Below, one piece after another: positions 23,494 to 31,679 of a stretch of 31,679 bases of DNA. The stretch covers positions 1 through 31,679 of the forward strand of contig JAWLBW010000012.1 in NCBI GenBank assembly GCA_041687475.1, written 5' to 3'. Source of the stretch: JAWLBW01 sp041687475. Its GTDB lineage: Bacteria; J088; JAWLBW01. The position numbers and the translations under genes are program-made. The stretch's first letter is position 1; each line of letters begins with the position of its first letter. The notes under the pieces were generated by a model. That model worked only from the letters and a program-made list of their open reading frames with translations, was not told where the DNA came from and did no database searches.

Positions 23494-23719
23494 CGCCCCT
23501 TCTGTCATTTGGGAATGGGCCGACCGTCACGGTTGTGTCATTTTTTCCTCCAAACGCTTCCGCCCAGCGCCTTCCCACGAGAACCACCATAGCCTGCGCC
23601 GGCTGCCGTGACGGCTTGCCGATCTTGGGTATGCCCCCGCCGGGTGGCCTTTGATACAACGTGAACACAACCTGTTTACCGACTTACCGGCGGAAGCTTT
23701 TTGCTTTGGGAGAGCAGTC

Positions 23720-26700
23720 ATGTCGTTCCTACGTTACCTTTCGGTTCTGTCACTTACCGCTTCGGTGGCCGCCTGCGGCGCCGACGATCCTACCCCCCTG
23801 CCCGGCAAGGCGAAGAACCGACCGCCGGTCATTGAATCGGCATCGATTGCCACCGGCGACTACACCCTTGAAAGCACCCTCAAGGTCCTGGTCGAAACCT
23901 CCGATCCCGACGGCGATGCCTTGTCGACCTCGTATCGGTGGATGGTGAACGGCACGACCGTCGACGGGAAGGCCGGCGACAGCCTGGCCGGCGCTTTCAA
24001 GCGCGGCGACAAGGTCTCGGTCGAAGTAACGGCCGACGACGGTACCGAACAGGTAAAGACCACGACGGCCGCCGTAACCATCGGAAACGCCCTGCCCGTC
24101 GTTGAAGGCGCCACCATTGCCGCCGACGACTATCGTTCGATAAGCACCGTCAGTGTGGTGCCCGGCGCCTACAGCGACGCCGACGGCGACGACGTGACCC
24201 TGCTGTACCAGTGGTACGTCGACGGCCTGCCGGTGCCCGGCAAAACGGCCACGTCGGCCGACGGCTTTTCCAAGCACGACAAGGTCTATGTGCAGGTCAT
24301 TCCGTTCGACGGCACCGCCGAAGGCCTGCCCGCGGCGTCGAACGAAATTACGATCAACAACACGCCCCCGTCCATCACGGGCGCCAATCTCACCGGCGCC
24401 CCTTTCCGGGCGAACTCGACCATCGGCGTCGCACTTGTCGGCTGGATTGATGCCGACGGCGACGAAGCCGACGCGCTTGTCGAGTGGGAGGTCAACGGTG
24501 TAGCGGCCAACACAGGACCGACCCTCGTGCACGCCGGCCTGAAGCGCGGCGACAAGGTAAAGGCCAAAGTGTTCCCGCATGACGGCGAAAGTTCGGGCGA
24601 GCCGGTGTTCACGGAAACGGCTACCCTCGAAAATTCCGAACCGGTGTTCACTTCTGCCCCGGCGCTTCCTCTCACGCCGGTATACGCCGGAAGCAGTCTC
24701 GAGCTCGGCTCCTATGAGGTCGAAGACGCCGACGGCGACTCGCTGACCTATGACTTCACCTGGTACCGCAACGGTACGGCGGTGGCCAACCCGACCGGTT
24801 CGCTGTACTCGGGCACCAAGGTGCGAGGCGACGAAATCAAGGTCATGGTCGGCGTTACCGACGACATCGCCACGACGGAAAACTACTCGAACACCATTAC
24901 CGTCGAAAACTCGGCGCCCGTCATGGACGCGCCCTGGTTCACCGGTACGGCAAAGAAGACCGGCAACCTCATCGCCAACTACAATGCCGGCAGCGACCCC
25001 GACGGCGACTCGGTCACGCACACGTTCACCTGGTACGTCGACGACTTGAAGGTCGACGGCGTTACCGCCTTCATGCTCGATCCCTCGCATTTCGAGAAAG
25101 ACCAGACCGTTCGCGTCGAGGCCAGGCCTTACGACGGTATCGTATACGGCGCCACCAAGACGGCCGAAACGACGGTGACCAATACGGCCCCGGTCATGAT
25201 TTCGGTCACCCTCACGCCGACCGATGCCTATAAGAACACGGTGCTTACCGCCACACACTCGGCCACTGATGCCGACGGCGAACTTCTCACCTATGAATAC
25301 ACCTGGTTCAAGAACGGTGCCGTGATCAGCGGTCAAACGGCCAAGACGCTCTCGGGTCAATTCGAGAAGGGCGATGAAATTGCGGTCGAGGTCACACCCG
25401 ACGACGGAGACGCCGTCGGCAGCGCGCTCCGGTCGTCAGCCAAAGTCATCCAGAACACCGCCCCCGTGGTCAACAGCGTAACCCTCAACGAGGGCCCCTA
25501 TTACCGTACGACCAATTTCACGGCAAGCGCCGACACCGACGACATCGACGGCGACGGAATCGGTCTGGGTTACCAGTGGTACATCAACGGGGCGCCTATC
25601 GACGGCACACCCGACGGCAAGGTGGTACGCGGCGACACCGTCAAGTGCTCGGTCACGGCAAGCGACGGAAGCCTGACGCATACCCTGGATTCGGCCACCG
25701 TCACGATCGTCAACTCGCCGCCGCCCGCACCCGTTATCGATTTTGGAGCCCGGCCCGTGACGGACGGCGCCGATATCGTGAACCTTGCCCCAAAGGTTAC
25801 CGACGTCGACGGCGACGGGGTGCAGTATCAATACGACCTGTTCCGAAACGGCGAGTATGTGATGACCCGCGCCAGCTGGGACAACATTTATATCAGCACG
25901 ACCGACCTGCGGGCCGGCGACACCTGGCGAGTCGAAGCTTTCGCCCGTGACAACTACGACGTCTGGGACGCCAGTGAAACGGTTACAGGCGAAGTAACGG
26001 TAGAACTGCCCGGCCTGATCGCCCTCGACGCCGGCTACCATCATGCCTGCGCCATTGCCCATGACGGAGCGGTTTTCTGCTGGGGAAAAAATATGTACGG
26101 CTCCGTCGGCGACGGCAGTATAAGCGACCGTGCTCATCCCACGCCTGTCCAAGGCCTGGGAGCCGGCAGCGGCGTCGTTCAGCTCTCGACCCAGGGCGAT
26201 CACACCTGTGCGTTACTCGATGACGGAACGGTGAAGTGCTGGGGCTACAATGACGCCGCCCAGATTGGCGTGGGCGAGGGCATGAGCTACTATACGACGC
26301 CCCAGCCCGTTGCGGGCCTGAGCGGGGTAGTCTCCCTTGCGGCAGGCTATAAGCACGTCTGCGCCTTGACCGACGACGGCGAAGTCTACTGCTGGGGAAG
26401 CAACACCTACAAGCAGTTGGGCAACACCGCGGCCGCCGACCCGCAGACGACACCCATCGCCGTGCAGACGAGCGACGCCGACACCTCGCCGCTCACGGGC
26501 GTCAAGGCCATCGCGTCGGGCCTCTATCACACCTGCGCGGTCATGGAAACGGACACCATGAAGTGCTGGGGACGCAACTCGTCGGGCCAGGTGGGCTGGG
26601 GCGCTTCCTCGCCGCAGGCAACGCCTCACGACGTGCCCAATATCGACAATGCGATCGGGGCGGCCGCCGGCACCGACTTCACCTGCGCGCTGGGGCAGGA

Positions 26701-28240
26701 TGGAAGCATCCAGTGCTGGGGCAAGAACGACGTCGGACAGATCGGCGACGGCACCATGCCGACGCTGGCCGAGCTGCGCAAGTTTGTCTCATCTGCCCCC
26801 TTCACCCCGATCATGAACTTCGTCGAAGTCTCGGCCACCAACCAGCACGCCTGCGGCCGCACGGAAGAGGGCGTCCTGTACTGCTGGGGTCTGAACAGTT
26901 ACGCCCAGGCCGGAGATCCGTCTCTGGGAAACCAGTCTCTGGCAATCAGCCCCCCCGGGCTCGGACACGCCGGCGCCGTAAGTTCGGTCAGCACCGGCGG
27001 CTTCTTTACCTGCGCCATTACCGGCGCCGGCGGGTTGAAGTGCTGGGGCCACAACACCTTCGGTCAGACGGCGACGGGTGTCGATTCCTCGCCCGCCGTT
27101 CACCCGCAGGTACCCATGGCAAGCACTGTCTTTCCCGACCGGGCGATGGTTTCGGCCGGCAGCACGCATTCCTGCGCCGTCGGCCGCACGGGCGATCTGA
27201 AATGCTGGGGCAGAAACGCGAACTACGAGCTGGGCACCGGCAACACCGATCAACTGACTTCTCCCACCCCGTCGCATTACGACAAGTGGGTCAAGAGCGT
27301 CGCCGTCGGTCACGAATTCACCTGCGCCCTTCTCGATAACGGCGCGGTCGACTGCTGGGGCAACAACACCTCCTACAAGACCGGCGCCGGCAGCGGCGCA
27401 AGCTCACAGAACCCGGTTCGCGTCATTGCCTCGGGCGCGGTTCAAGTCACCGCCGGCGAACACCATGCGTGTGCCCTGGTCAAAAACGGCGGCGATATGA
27501 CGGTCGAATGCTGGGGCGACAACAGCAAGGGACAATGGGGTCGCGGTACGACGGTCGGCGCTTCGTCGACGCCACAGGCCCCCCTGCTCGATGACGGAAC
27601 GACTGCGCTTTCATCGGTCGCCTCCATCGACGCAGGCAAGAACCACACCTGCGCCCTGATGACCGACAGCGGCATCTACTGCTGGGGCGACGACACCGCC
27701 GGCCAGACCGGAAATCACATACTCGACCCCACATACGCAGGTCCGGTCATGCTGTTCGAGGATTTCAACTTCTACTACCTGACGGGTATGATGCAGGCGA
27801 ACGCCGGCGGCGATCATGCCTGCGGTCTCAAGGCCGACGGTACCACCTACTGCTGGGGACTGGGAGACTCGGGCCAGCTCGGCGACGGTGCCGGCACCAG
27901 CAAGACCCGGGTCGACACACCGGTTGCCGGAAATTTCAGACTGGTCGTGACCGGTGGCGCCCACACATGCGGCATCGACTTCAACGACAAGGTGTGGTGT
28001 TGGGGCGATAACGGCAGCAAGCAGACCACCAGCTCGTCGCTCGACTTCGACCTCGAGCCCTTCGAAACCAGTCAGTCGTCGTTGAACCTGTCGCTGGGGG
28101 CCGACCATACCCTTTCCATCGGAATCGACGGCATTCCTCGCGCCTGGGGGGCAAACGCAAACGGTCAGGCGGGTGTCGGACACACCGTCAACCCACTGAC
28201 CGTACCGACCATCCTGCCGGATTACGGTTCGGGACTGTAA
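23720..28240 (+). CDS. Giant lipoprotein: eight Ig-like repeats and fourteen RCC1 repeats
   Basis: 1506 residues. The signal peptide MSFLRYLSVLSLTASVAAC gives a lipoprotein anchored at Cys19. Residues ~33-760 are eight repeats of about 90 residues, each with a DPDGD/DADGD-type acidic loop, a W-Y-x-N/D-G strand and a K/R-G-D-x-V turn; they look like Ig-like/PKD or cadherin-like domains that may bind calcium. Residues ~764-1506 hold fourteen RCC1-type repeats (HxCA...DG...CWG.N..GQ.G.G), enough for two seven-bladed propellers. Thirteen repeats carry a Cys pair; the last (HTLSIGIDG...AWG) has none. The start is set by GGGAGAG before ATG 23720. A surface adhesion or binding role is inferred. A strong terminator follows, so it is probably transcribed alone. 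Confidence 0.9.
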   Translation: MSFLRYLSVLSLTASVAACGADDPTPLPGKAKNRPPVIESASIATGDYTLESTLKVLVETSDPDGDALSTSYRWMVNGTTVDGKAGDSLAGAFKRGDKVSVEVTADDGTEQVKTTTAAVTIGNALPVVEGATIAADDYRSISTVSVVPGAYSDADGDDVTLLYQWYVDGLPVPGKTATSADGFSKHDKVYVQVIPFDGTAEGLPAASNEITINNTPPSITGANLTGAPFRANSTIGVALVGWIDADGDEADALVEWEVNGVAANTGPTLVHAGLKRGDKVKAKVFPHDGESSGEPVFTETATLENSEPVFTSAPALPLTPVYAGSSLELGSYEVEDADGDSLTYDFTWYRNGTAVANPTGSLYSGTKVRGDEIKVMVGVTDDIATTENYSNTITVENSAPVMDAPWFTGTAKKTGNLIANYNAGSDPDGDSVTHTFTWYVDDLKVDGVTAFMLDPSHFEKDQTVRVEARPYDGIVYGATKTAETTVTNTAPVMISVTLTPTDAYKNTVLTATHSATDADGELLTYEYTWFKNGAVISGQTAKTLSGQFEKGDEIAVEVTPDDGDAVGSALRSSAKVIQNTAPVVNSVTLNEGPYYRTTNFTASADTDDIDGDGIGLGYQWYINGAPIDGTPDGKVVRGDTVKCSVTASDGSLTHTLDSATVTIVNSPPPAPVIDFGARPVTDGADIVNLAPKVTDVDGDGVQYQYDLFRNGEYVMTRASWDNIYISTTDLRAGDTWRVEAFARDNYDVWDASETVTGEVTVELPGLIALDAGYHHACAIAHDGAVFCWGKNMYGSVGDGSISDRAHPTPVQGLGAGSGVVQLSTQGDHTCALLDDGTVKCWGYNDAAQIGVGEGMSYYTTPQPVAGLSGVVSLAAGYKHVCALTDDGEVYCWGSNTYKQLGNTAAADPQTTPIAVQTSDADTSPLTGVKAIASGLYHTCAVMETDTMKCWGRNSSGQVGWGASSPQATPHDVPNIDNAIGAAAGTDFTCALGQDGSIQCWGKNDVGQIGDGTMPTLAELRKFVSSAPFTPIMNFVEVSATNQHACGRTEEGVLYCWGLNSYAQAGDPSLGNQSLAISPPGLGHAGAVSSVSTGGFFTCAITGAGGLKCWGHNTFGQTATGVDSSPAVHPQVPMASTVFPDRAMVSAGSTHSCAVGRTGDLKCWGRNANYELGTGNTDQLTSPTPSHYDKWVKSVAVGHEFTCALLDNGAVDCWGNNTSYKTGAGSGASSQNPVRVIASGAVQVTAGEHHACALVKNGGDMTVECWGDNSKGQWGRGTTVGASSTPQAPLLDDGTTALSSVASIDAGKNHTCALMTDSGIYCWGDDTAGQTGNHILDPTYAGPVMLFEDFNFYYLTGMMQANAGGDHACGLKADGTTYCWGLGDSGQLGDGAGTSKTRVDTPVAGNFRLVVTGGAHTCGIDFNDKVWCWGDNGSKQTTSSSLDFDLEPFETSQSSLNLSLGADHTLSIGIDGIPRAWGANANGQAGVGHTVNPLTVPTILPDYGSGL

Positions 28241-28264
28241 CCAGGTTCACAACGTAAAGCACAG

Positions 28265-28297
28265 GGCCCCCGCAAGTTGGTTGCGGGGGCCTTTCTT
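28265..28297 (+). terminator. Rho-independent terminator after the giant lipoprotein gene
   Basis: GGCCCCCGCAA pairs perfectly with TTGCGGGGGCC (11 bp) around GTTGG and is followed by TTTCTT. It lies 24 bp after the stop and only a few bases before the next gene. Confidence 0.92.
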
Positions 28298-28301
28298 CGC
28301 T

Positions 28302-29066
28302 ATGATGGATGACACATTTTCTTGCGCTGTCATGTCTGCCTCCGACTCCGGCAAAGAACGGTCGCTGCACCGAAGATATCTCGACTGGAAAGCCCCGTCC
28401 GTACCCGCAGAGAGCGCTTTTGAGAAGGCCCTGTGGCAAAGCTGGACCTTGCCCGTCGAACATTCCGAGTTCGGCAACGGTCTCACGACCGAGCAAGCCG
28501 ATGTCCTGCGCCGGGCCCGCAATCAAGCTTCCGACCGTTCGCTTCACGACGGCAACGCCCTGTTACAGACCATCTTCGACGCGTTGCCTACCCCGGTAAC
28601 CGTCGATGGCAAACAACGCCACCACAACGCCGCCTTTGAAGTCCTGTTGGCCGACGACCGGCAGTACCAGGAATGCTTCGCCCTCGAACACCGCTTTTCG
28701 CCCGAACAGATGCTCGGCACCCTGCTTGACCGGGCGCGAACCATGCGTGGGCTGAACGTGTACCTGCCGCTGGCCGGTACCGTTTTTCGCGTTCACAGGG
28801 TCATGCCCCCGGAGGGCGAACTTCTGCTTACCTACCTCGAGCCCCTGTGCGCCATACCGGCCGACCTAAAGCCACGCGTGAGGCTGGTGCTCTGCCTGAA
28901 AGCCTCGGGGTGGGCAAACAAGGAAATCGTCGCGCTCATGCGGGAAAAGCCGACCTGGGTCGACTACGTGTCCAAAACCTATCGTACGGCCTTCCTCGAA
29001 CTGCGCAGACAGCTGTTTCCCCATGGAGAAGGCGCTGTCGGCAACCCCCCGCCCCGTAACGGCTGA
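28302..29066 (+). CDS. Putative LuxR-type regulator with degenerate HTH
   Basis: About 254 residues. Residues ~85-180 (LLQTIFDALPTPVTVDGKQR..NAAFEVLL) resemble a PAS sensory domain. The C-terminal segment from ~189 (LKPRVRLVLCLKASGWANKEIVALMREKPTWVDYVSKTYR, given here as two overlapping blocks: LKPRVRLVLCLKASG and NKEIVALMREKPTWV) follows the LuxR/GerE helix-turn-helix pattern, but the usual LTxRExEVL start and the TVxxH recognition helix are changed. DNA binding is therefore likely but atypical. The start may be 28302 or 28332 (MSASDSG...): a TATGAT box at 28301 would favour 28332. It stands between a terminator and a second LuxR-type gene. Confidence 0.65.
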   Translation: MMDDTFSCAVMSASDSGKERSLHRRYLDWKAPSVPAESAFEKALWQSWTLPVEHSEFGNGLTTEQADVLRRARNQASDRSLHDGNALLQTIFDALPTPVTVDGKQRHHNAAFEVLLADDRQYQECFALEHRFSPEQMLGTLLDRARTMRGLNVYLPLAGTVFRVHRVMPPEGELLLTYLEPLCAIPADLKPRVRLVLCLKASGWANKEIVALMREKPTWVDYVSKTYRTAFLELRRQLFPHGEGAVGNPPPRNG

Positions 29067-29119
29067 GCCCAAAACGCAGACCGGCCCCCCGTCGCTGGAA
29101 AAAGCAGGTCGTCAGCGGC

Positions 29120-29125
29120 TACAAT
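29120..29125 (+). promoter_or_regulatory. -10 box (TACAAT), leaderless start
   Basis: TACAAT (5 of 6 to consensus) ends six bases before the ATG at 29132, placing the predicted transcription start on the A of the start codon. No ribosome binding site in the 65-bp gap. Confidence 0.6.
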
Positions 29126-29131
29126 GGGTCC

Positions 29132-30250
29132 ATGTCGCGCAACAGCCCCCTTTCGACCGATGAGTTGACGCAGGCCTCGGTCGACCTGCTGACCGAGTGC
29201 GATGTCGATGCTTACGGCACCGTCGTGCTCGACGTGTTCCGCCGCCTGTTCTCGCCCCGCCAGGCCTTTTATTACCATTTCTTCGACGGCCGCATGAGTC
29301 GACCGGTCGAGGGCGCCTTCGGCTACGCGGTTTCGCCCGAGACCATTCACCAACGGCTCGAAGAGCTGCAGCCGTTCCGGCCCGGACAGATTCTGGCCCG
29401 GAAACTCAAGGTGTGCCACATCGCCGAGGTGTACGCATTGGGGCATGAGCTGGCCGACGCCCACCTGCCCGACTTCAGCAAGACCATCGAACAGGCCCGG
29501 GCCGACTGGGGCGTGAGCGCCGTCGTGTTCGACGGCCCCGTCATGATGATGGTGACCGGCTTCGGCCAACCGTACGAATGCGGCGACGTCTCGCCCTTCG
29601 ATCTGCAGGGGCTGCGGCAATTGTACCCGTATATCGAGCGCGGCTTTCTGGCCGCGTGCGAACTGACCCGCCGGCAACGTTTCGGCCCCGGCATGGCCGC
29701 GGCACTCGAATACCACCCGCAGGCCCTCTTTCTCTTCGACGAAGCGGGCAGCCTGCACTACGCCAACCACACGGCACGTCAGCTCATGCAGGATGAAGAG
29801 GCCCCCGGCGCCCGGTGGCCGATTGCCGCCAACTCGACCATCGTTTCGGCCCTGCGCGAGCGCCTGAACGACGGCGAAGCAACCCTGCCCATCGCGGCCG
29901 AAGCACGCATTCTACCCCTCGACGCCATGCCGCGACAGGACGCCGGAGGGCTCCGGCTCGCCGTAGTATCGACACAACGCCTGCCCCACGACAGACTGAC
30001 CGAACGGCAGTGGCTTGCGCTCTGTACCCTCGCAGCCGGGTTTTCGCTCGAAGAAACCGCCCAACGCCTCGCGGTGTCGCCCCTGACCCTGCGACAGCAC
30101 TTGAAAAACGCCTATCGCCGCCTCGAGGTTTCGGGCCTCGACGAAGCGCTGGCCGTCTTTCACCAGGCGCGCATCGAAGCCGCGCCCCCGCACGCCGCCA
30201 CGCCTTCCGGCGCGAGGCTTCGTGCAAGGCAATCATCTCGTCCGGCCTGA
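29132..30250 (+). CDS. LuxR-family transcriptional regulator
   Basis: 372 residues. The N-terminal ~170 residues look like a sensory domain without clear family; residues ~190-270 (YHPQALFLFDEAGSLHYANH) resemble a PAS domain. The LuxR-type HTH is at about 288-342: LTERQWLALCTLAAGFSLEE, then AVSPLTLRQHLKNAYRRLEV, which fits LuxR domains well. The last ~25 residues are Ala/Arg-rich and outside any domain. It has its own leaderless promoter and follows the degenerate LuxR-type gene in the same direction. Targets are unknown; the neighbouring giant lipoprotein and transporter are candidates by position only. The 200-bp gap that follows (30251-30450) ends in a repeat and a promoter. Confidence 0.85.
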   Translation: MSRNSPLSTDELTQASVDLLTECDVDAYGTVVLDVFRRLFSPRQAFYYHFFDGRMSRPVEGAFGYAVSPETIHQRLEELQPFRPGQILARKLKVCHIAEVYALGHELADAHLPDFSKTIEQARADWGVSAVVFDGPVMMMVTGFGQPYECGDVSPFDLQGLRQLYPYIERGFLAACELTRRQRFGPGMAAALEYHPQALFLFDEAGSLHYANHTARQLMQDEEAPGARWPIAANSTIVSALRERLNDGEATLPIAAEARILPLDAMPRQDAGGLRLAVVSTQRLPHDRLTERQWLALCTLAAGFSLEETAQRLAVSPLTLRQHLKNAYRRLEVSGLDEALAVFHQARIEAAPPHAATPSGARLRARQSSRPA

Positions 30251-30386
30251 AACGGGCGACGGCATCGCCGACAACGTCGAGCAGAAGATCGTCAAGATTC
30301 ATGAAGCGCACGCACGATTTTCCCATGTCGCGCTTCTTCCCCCCTTCTGCAGCCGCGCCTCACGGCTGCCGCGTCCGGTAGATTCC

Positions 30387-30417
30387 GGCAACCGACAACC
30401 AGCCACCGACAACCAGA
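30387..30417. repeat. 7-bp tandem repeat, CAACCAG type
   Basis: GCAACCG, ACAACCA, GCCACCG, ACAACCA: period 7 with a 14-bp super-period. Same family as 7985-8008. It lies where the -35 region of the following promoter would be. Confidence 0.8.
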
Positions 30418-30418
30418 G

Positions 30419-30427
30419 TGGTATAAT
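30419..30427 (+). promoter_or_regulatory. Extended -10 promoter (TGG-TATAAT) of the transporter gene
   Basis: Perfect TATAAT with TG at the extended position. The predicted start near 30434 gives a 17-nt leader containing GAGGGA before the ATG at 30451. It is the best -10 in the window, and its -35 region falls in a heptamer repeat. Confidence 0.7.
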
Positions 30428-30450
30428 GCGCGAGCACTTCGAGGGAAACG

Positions 30451-31386
30451 ATGCTTTCGTGGTATCCAGAGTGGGAATATCCCATTGCGGCGGCACAGCT
30501 GGTCTTCACCATGCTGGGCATCGGGTTGACGCTCGCACCCCGCGATTTTCTCCAGCTTGCGCGCGACCCACGCGGCCTCACCGCCGGTCTTGCCACCCAA
30601 TATCTTCTCGCCCCCCTGGCCGCTCTTCTCCTTGTCGGCCTCTTCAACGTCGAAGCCGGCTTTGCCATCGGTCTCTTTCTCATCGCTGCCGTGCCGGGCG
30701 GTTCCCTCTCGAACATCTACACGGTTCTGGCCCGCGGTAACGTAGCCCTTTCCATCGCGCTGACGGCGGTCACCACCGTGGCCGCCCTGTTCATGACGCC
30801 CCTGCTGCTCGAGCTTCTCTCGGCCAGACCCGATGGCAGGCTGCTCGCACTGCCCATGGAGCGCATTCTGTTCGACATCGGCGTCCTGCTGCTGCTACCG
30901 CTTGCCGTGGGCATGGCGGGCGGACGGTTAATCGGCGCGTGGCGCGCCCCCCTGTCCAAATGGTTCCTGCGCGCCGGCTTCTTCTTCGTCGCGCTGATTG
31001 TCGTGGGCGCCCTGGGCAGCGGCCGCATCGACATCGCCGCCTTCGGGTGGAAGGGACCTCTGCTCGTCATCGGCCTTGCCCTGACTCTGCTGTGGGCAAG
31101 CCGCCTGCTTGCCCGGCTCCTGCGCACCCCGCCGGGCGACAACACCGCCGTGGCCATGGAAGCCACCTGCCGCAACGCCAACCTGGCCCTGCTGCTTGCC
31201 GTCAGCCTCTTTCCCGCCGGCGACGCTGAAGCCGCGGCATTGGGAAGCGGGGCCATTTTCGCCATTCTGTTCTTCGGCGGTACGGGCATCGTCATCGGTC
31301 TCATCGCAGCACTCGAGGCCCGCTGGTTGAGTCTGCGGCGCGAGCGCCGCCACGCAGATGAGCCGGTCGACACCGTAGCCTCCTGA
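30451..31386 (+). CDS. Bile acid:sodium symporter (BASS/SBF) family transporter
   Basis: Inner-membrane secondary transporter, 311 residues with eight to nine hydrophobic helices. The family motif AAVPGGSLSNIYTVLARGNV (residues ~80-99) matches the PGG..SN region of BASS proteins, and MEATCRNANLALLLAVSLF near residue 237 matches the second crossover helix (usually E..x.QN.....). In characterised members these regions bind sodium; here the Gln-Asn pair is Arg-Asn, so the coupling ion may differ. Substrate is unknown: organic anions such as bile acids, pyruvate or pantoate are used by relatives. It has its own strong promoter and GAGGGA ribosome binding site, and the gene stands alone. Confidence 0.88.
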   Translation: MLSWYPEWEYPIAAAQLVFTMLGIGLTLAPRDFLQLARDPRGLTAGLATQYLLAPLAALLLVGLFNVEAGFAIGLFLIAAVPGGSLSNIYTVLARGNVALSIALTAVTTVAALFMTPLLLELLSARPDGRLLALPMERILFDIGVLLLLPLAVGMAGGRLIGAWRAPLSKWFLRAGFFFVALIVVGALGSGRIDIAAFGWKGPLLVIGLALTLLWASRLLARLLRTPPGDNTAVAMEATCRNANLALLLAVSLFPAGDAEAAALGSGAIFAILFFGGTGIVIGLIAALEARWLSLRRERRHADEPVDTVAS

Positions 31387-31679
31387 GTCCCGCGCTCTAC
31401 CTGACCACGGGTTACGCGGCACCGCATCGCTCGCTCAACGGTGTTCATTCACCCCTACTGCGGCCCTGCGATTTTTCTTTCCCCCCCAACTTTTCCCCCC
31501 CCCGAACCAGTCGGCGTGCTCATCATGCCCATGTGGAAGACACTCTCTGCAGCGCCCTCGGCCTCCGGACTTCATTCTCATTTACAAGAGTGGGTGAAAT
31601 GGACGTCTTTTTTCCATCAATATCCCTCGCGGAGTTAATGTGCGTTCGAGTCCTCGACGAGCGCCGGACCGGACATGGG
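31387..31679. other. Intergenic end region with C-rich pyrimidine tract
   Basis: No gene is evident up to about 31637. At 31472-31503 a pyrimidine tract contains runs of seven C (31481-31487) and nine C (31495-31503). Homopolymers of this length can vary in length by slippage, and the position upstream of a possible gene start fits a regulatory role, but this is speculation. Confidence 0.5.
31638..31679 (+). CDS. Possible start of a further gene (3' partial)
   Basis: An ATG at 31638 with GGAG three bases upstream opens a frame (MCVRVLDERRTGHG) that runs off the window. Too short to judge; the spacing of the ribosome binding site is short. Confidence 0.25.
   Translation, partial: MCVRVLDERRTGHG

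Noticed and set aside
23750..25360. 536-codon minus-strand frame opposite the Ig-like repeats
   Set aside because: It mirrors the repeat structure of the lipoprotein and has no start signal.
29784..30326. Minus-strand frame with a protein-like beginning (MNLDDLLLDVVGDAVARF)
   Set aside because: The first ~40 residues look plausible and may be a gene remnant, but the rest is an arginine-rich shadow of the LuxR-type gene and no ribosome binding site is seen.
31441..31638. 65-codon plus-strand frame near the window end
   Set aside because: It runs through the C-rich tract, starts at a GTG without a ribosome binding site and has no domain.

Overview
The window is about 31.7 kb of GC-rich DNA from a diderm (Gram-negative-type) bacterium. 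Evidence for two membranes is a periplasmic-type lytic transglycosylase (MltF), three proteins with lipobox signal peptides and a secreted c-type cytochrome. I cannot name the organism. A huge lipoprotein built of Ig-like and RCC1 repeats, a C-4 sterol-methyl-oxidase-like enzyme and many stress proteins would fit a Myxococcota-like or other environmental lineage, but no marker here settles it. No rRNA, tRNA, CRISPR array, insertion sequence or phage gene was seen, so this is chromosomal backbone rather than a mobile island.

Layout. 1-4.6 kb (+): the end of mltF, then a GH65 disaccharide phosphorylase overlapping a two-domain universal stress protein. 4.7-7.7 kb (-): a crotonase-fold enzyme that looks like an enoyl-CoA isomerase, and DNA topoisomerase I with an 18-bp minisatellite near its 3' end. 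7.7-10 kb (+): MgtC-family membrane protein, DUF4202, DUF3820 and a thioredoxin-like protein, separated by short-period tandem repeats. 10-12.8 kb (-): a GH15 glucoamylase/trehalase-like enzyme coupled to a small membrane protein, then a KGG-repeat stress protein. 13-14.8 kb (+): a lipoprotein sugar dehydrogenase of the sorbosone type coupled to a lipoprotein cytochrome c. 15.1-19.5 kb: a DUF2267 protein (-), a DHH-like protein, a sterol desaturase-family protein and a lipid kinase (+). 19.7-21.6 kb (-): two ferritin-like proteins in an operon. 22-23.4 kb (-): a HAD-like protein with a coiled-coil tail. 23.7-31.4 kb (+): the 1506-residue lipoprotein, two LuxR-type regulators and a BASS-family transporter.

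Common theme. Many genes point to stress endurance and reserve-sugar use: GH65 phosphorylase plus UspA, GH15, KGG protein, DUF2267 and the ferritin-like pair. Sugar oxidation by the dehydrogenase/cytochrome pair would pass electrons to the respiratory chain in the periplasm.

The least expected content is non-coding. Intergenic gaps hold several families of 7-bp and 8-bp tandem repeats, a pair of ~139-bp homologous elements placed immediately after two stop codons, four copies of the palindrome CGTGCWGCACG within 1.4 kb, and two relatives of a dispersed CCTTCGACAGGCTCAGG element. Several plus-strand genes carry a -10-like hexamer about 5-9 nt before their ATG with no ribosome binding site, suggesting leaderless mRNAs.
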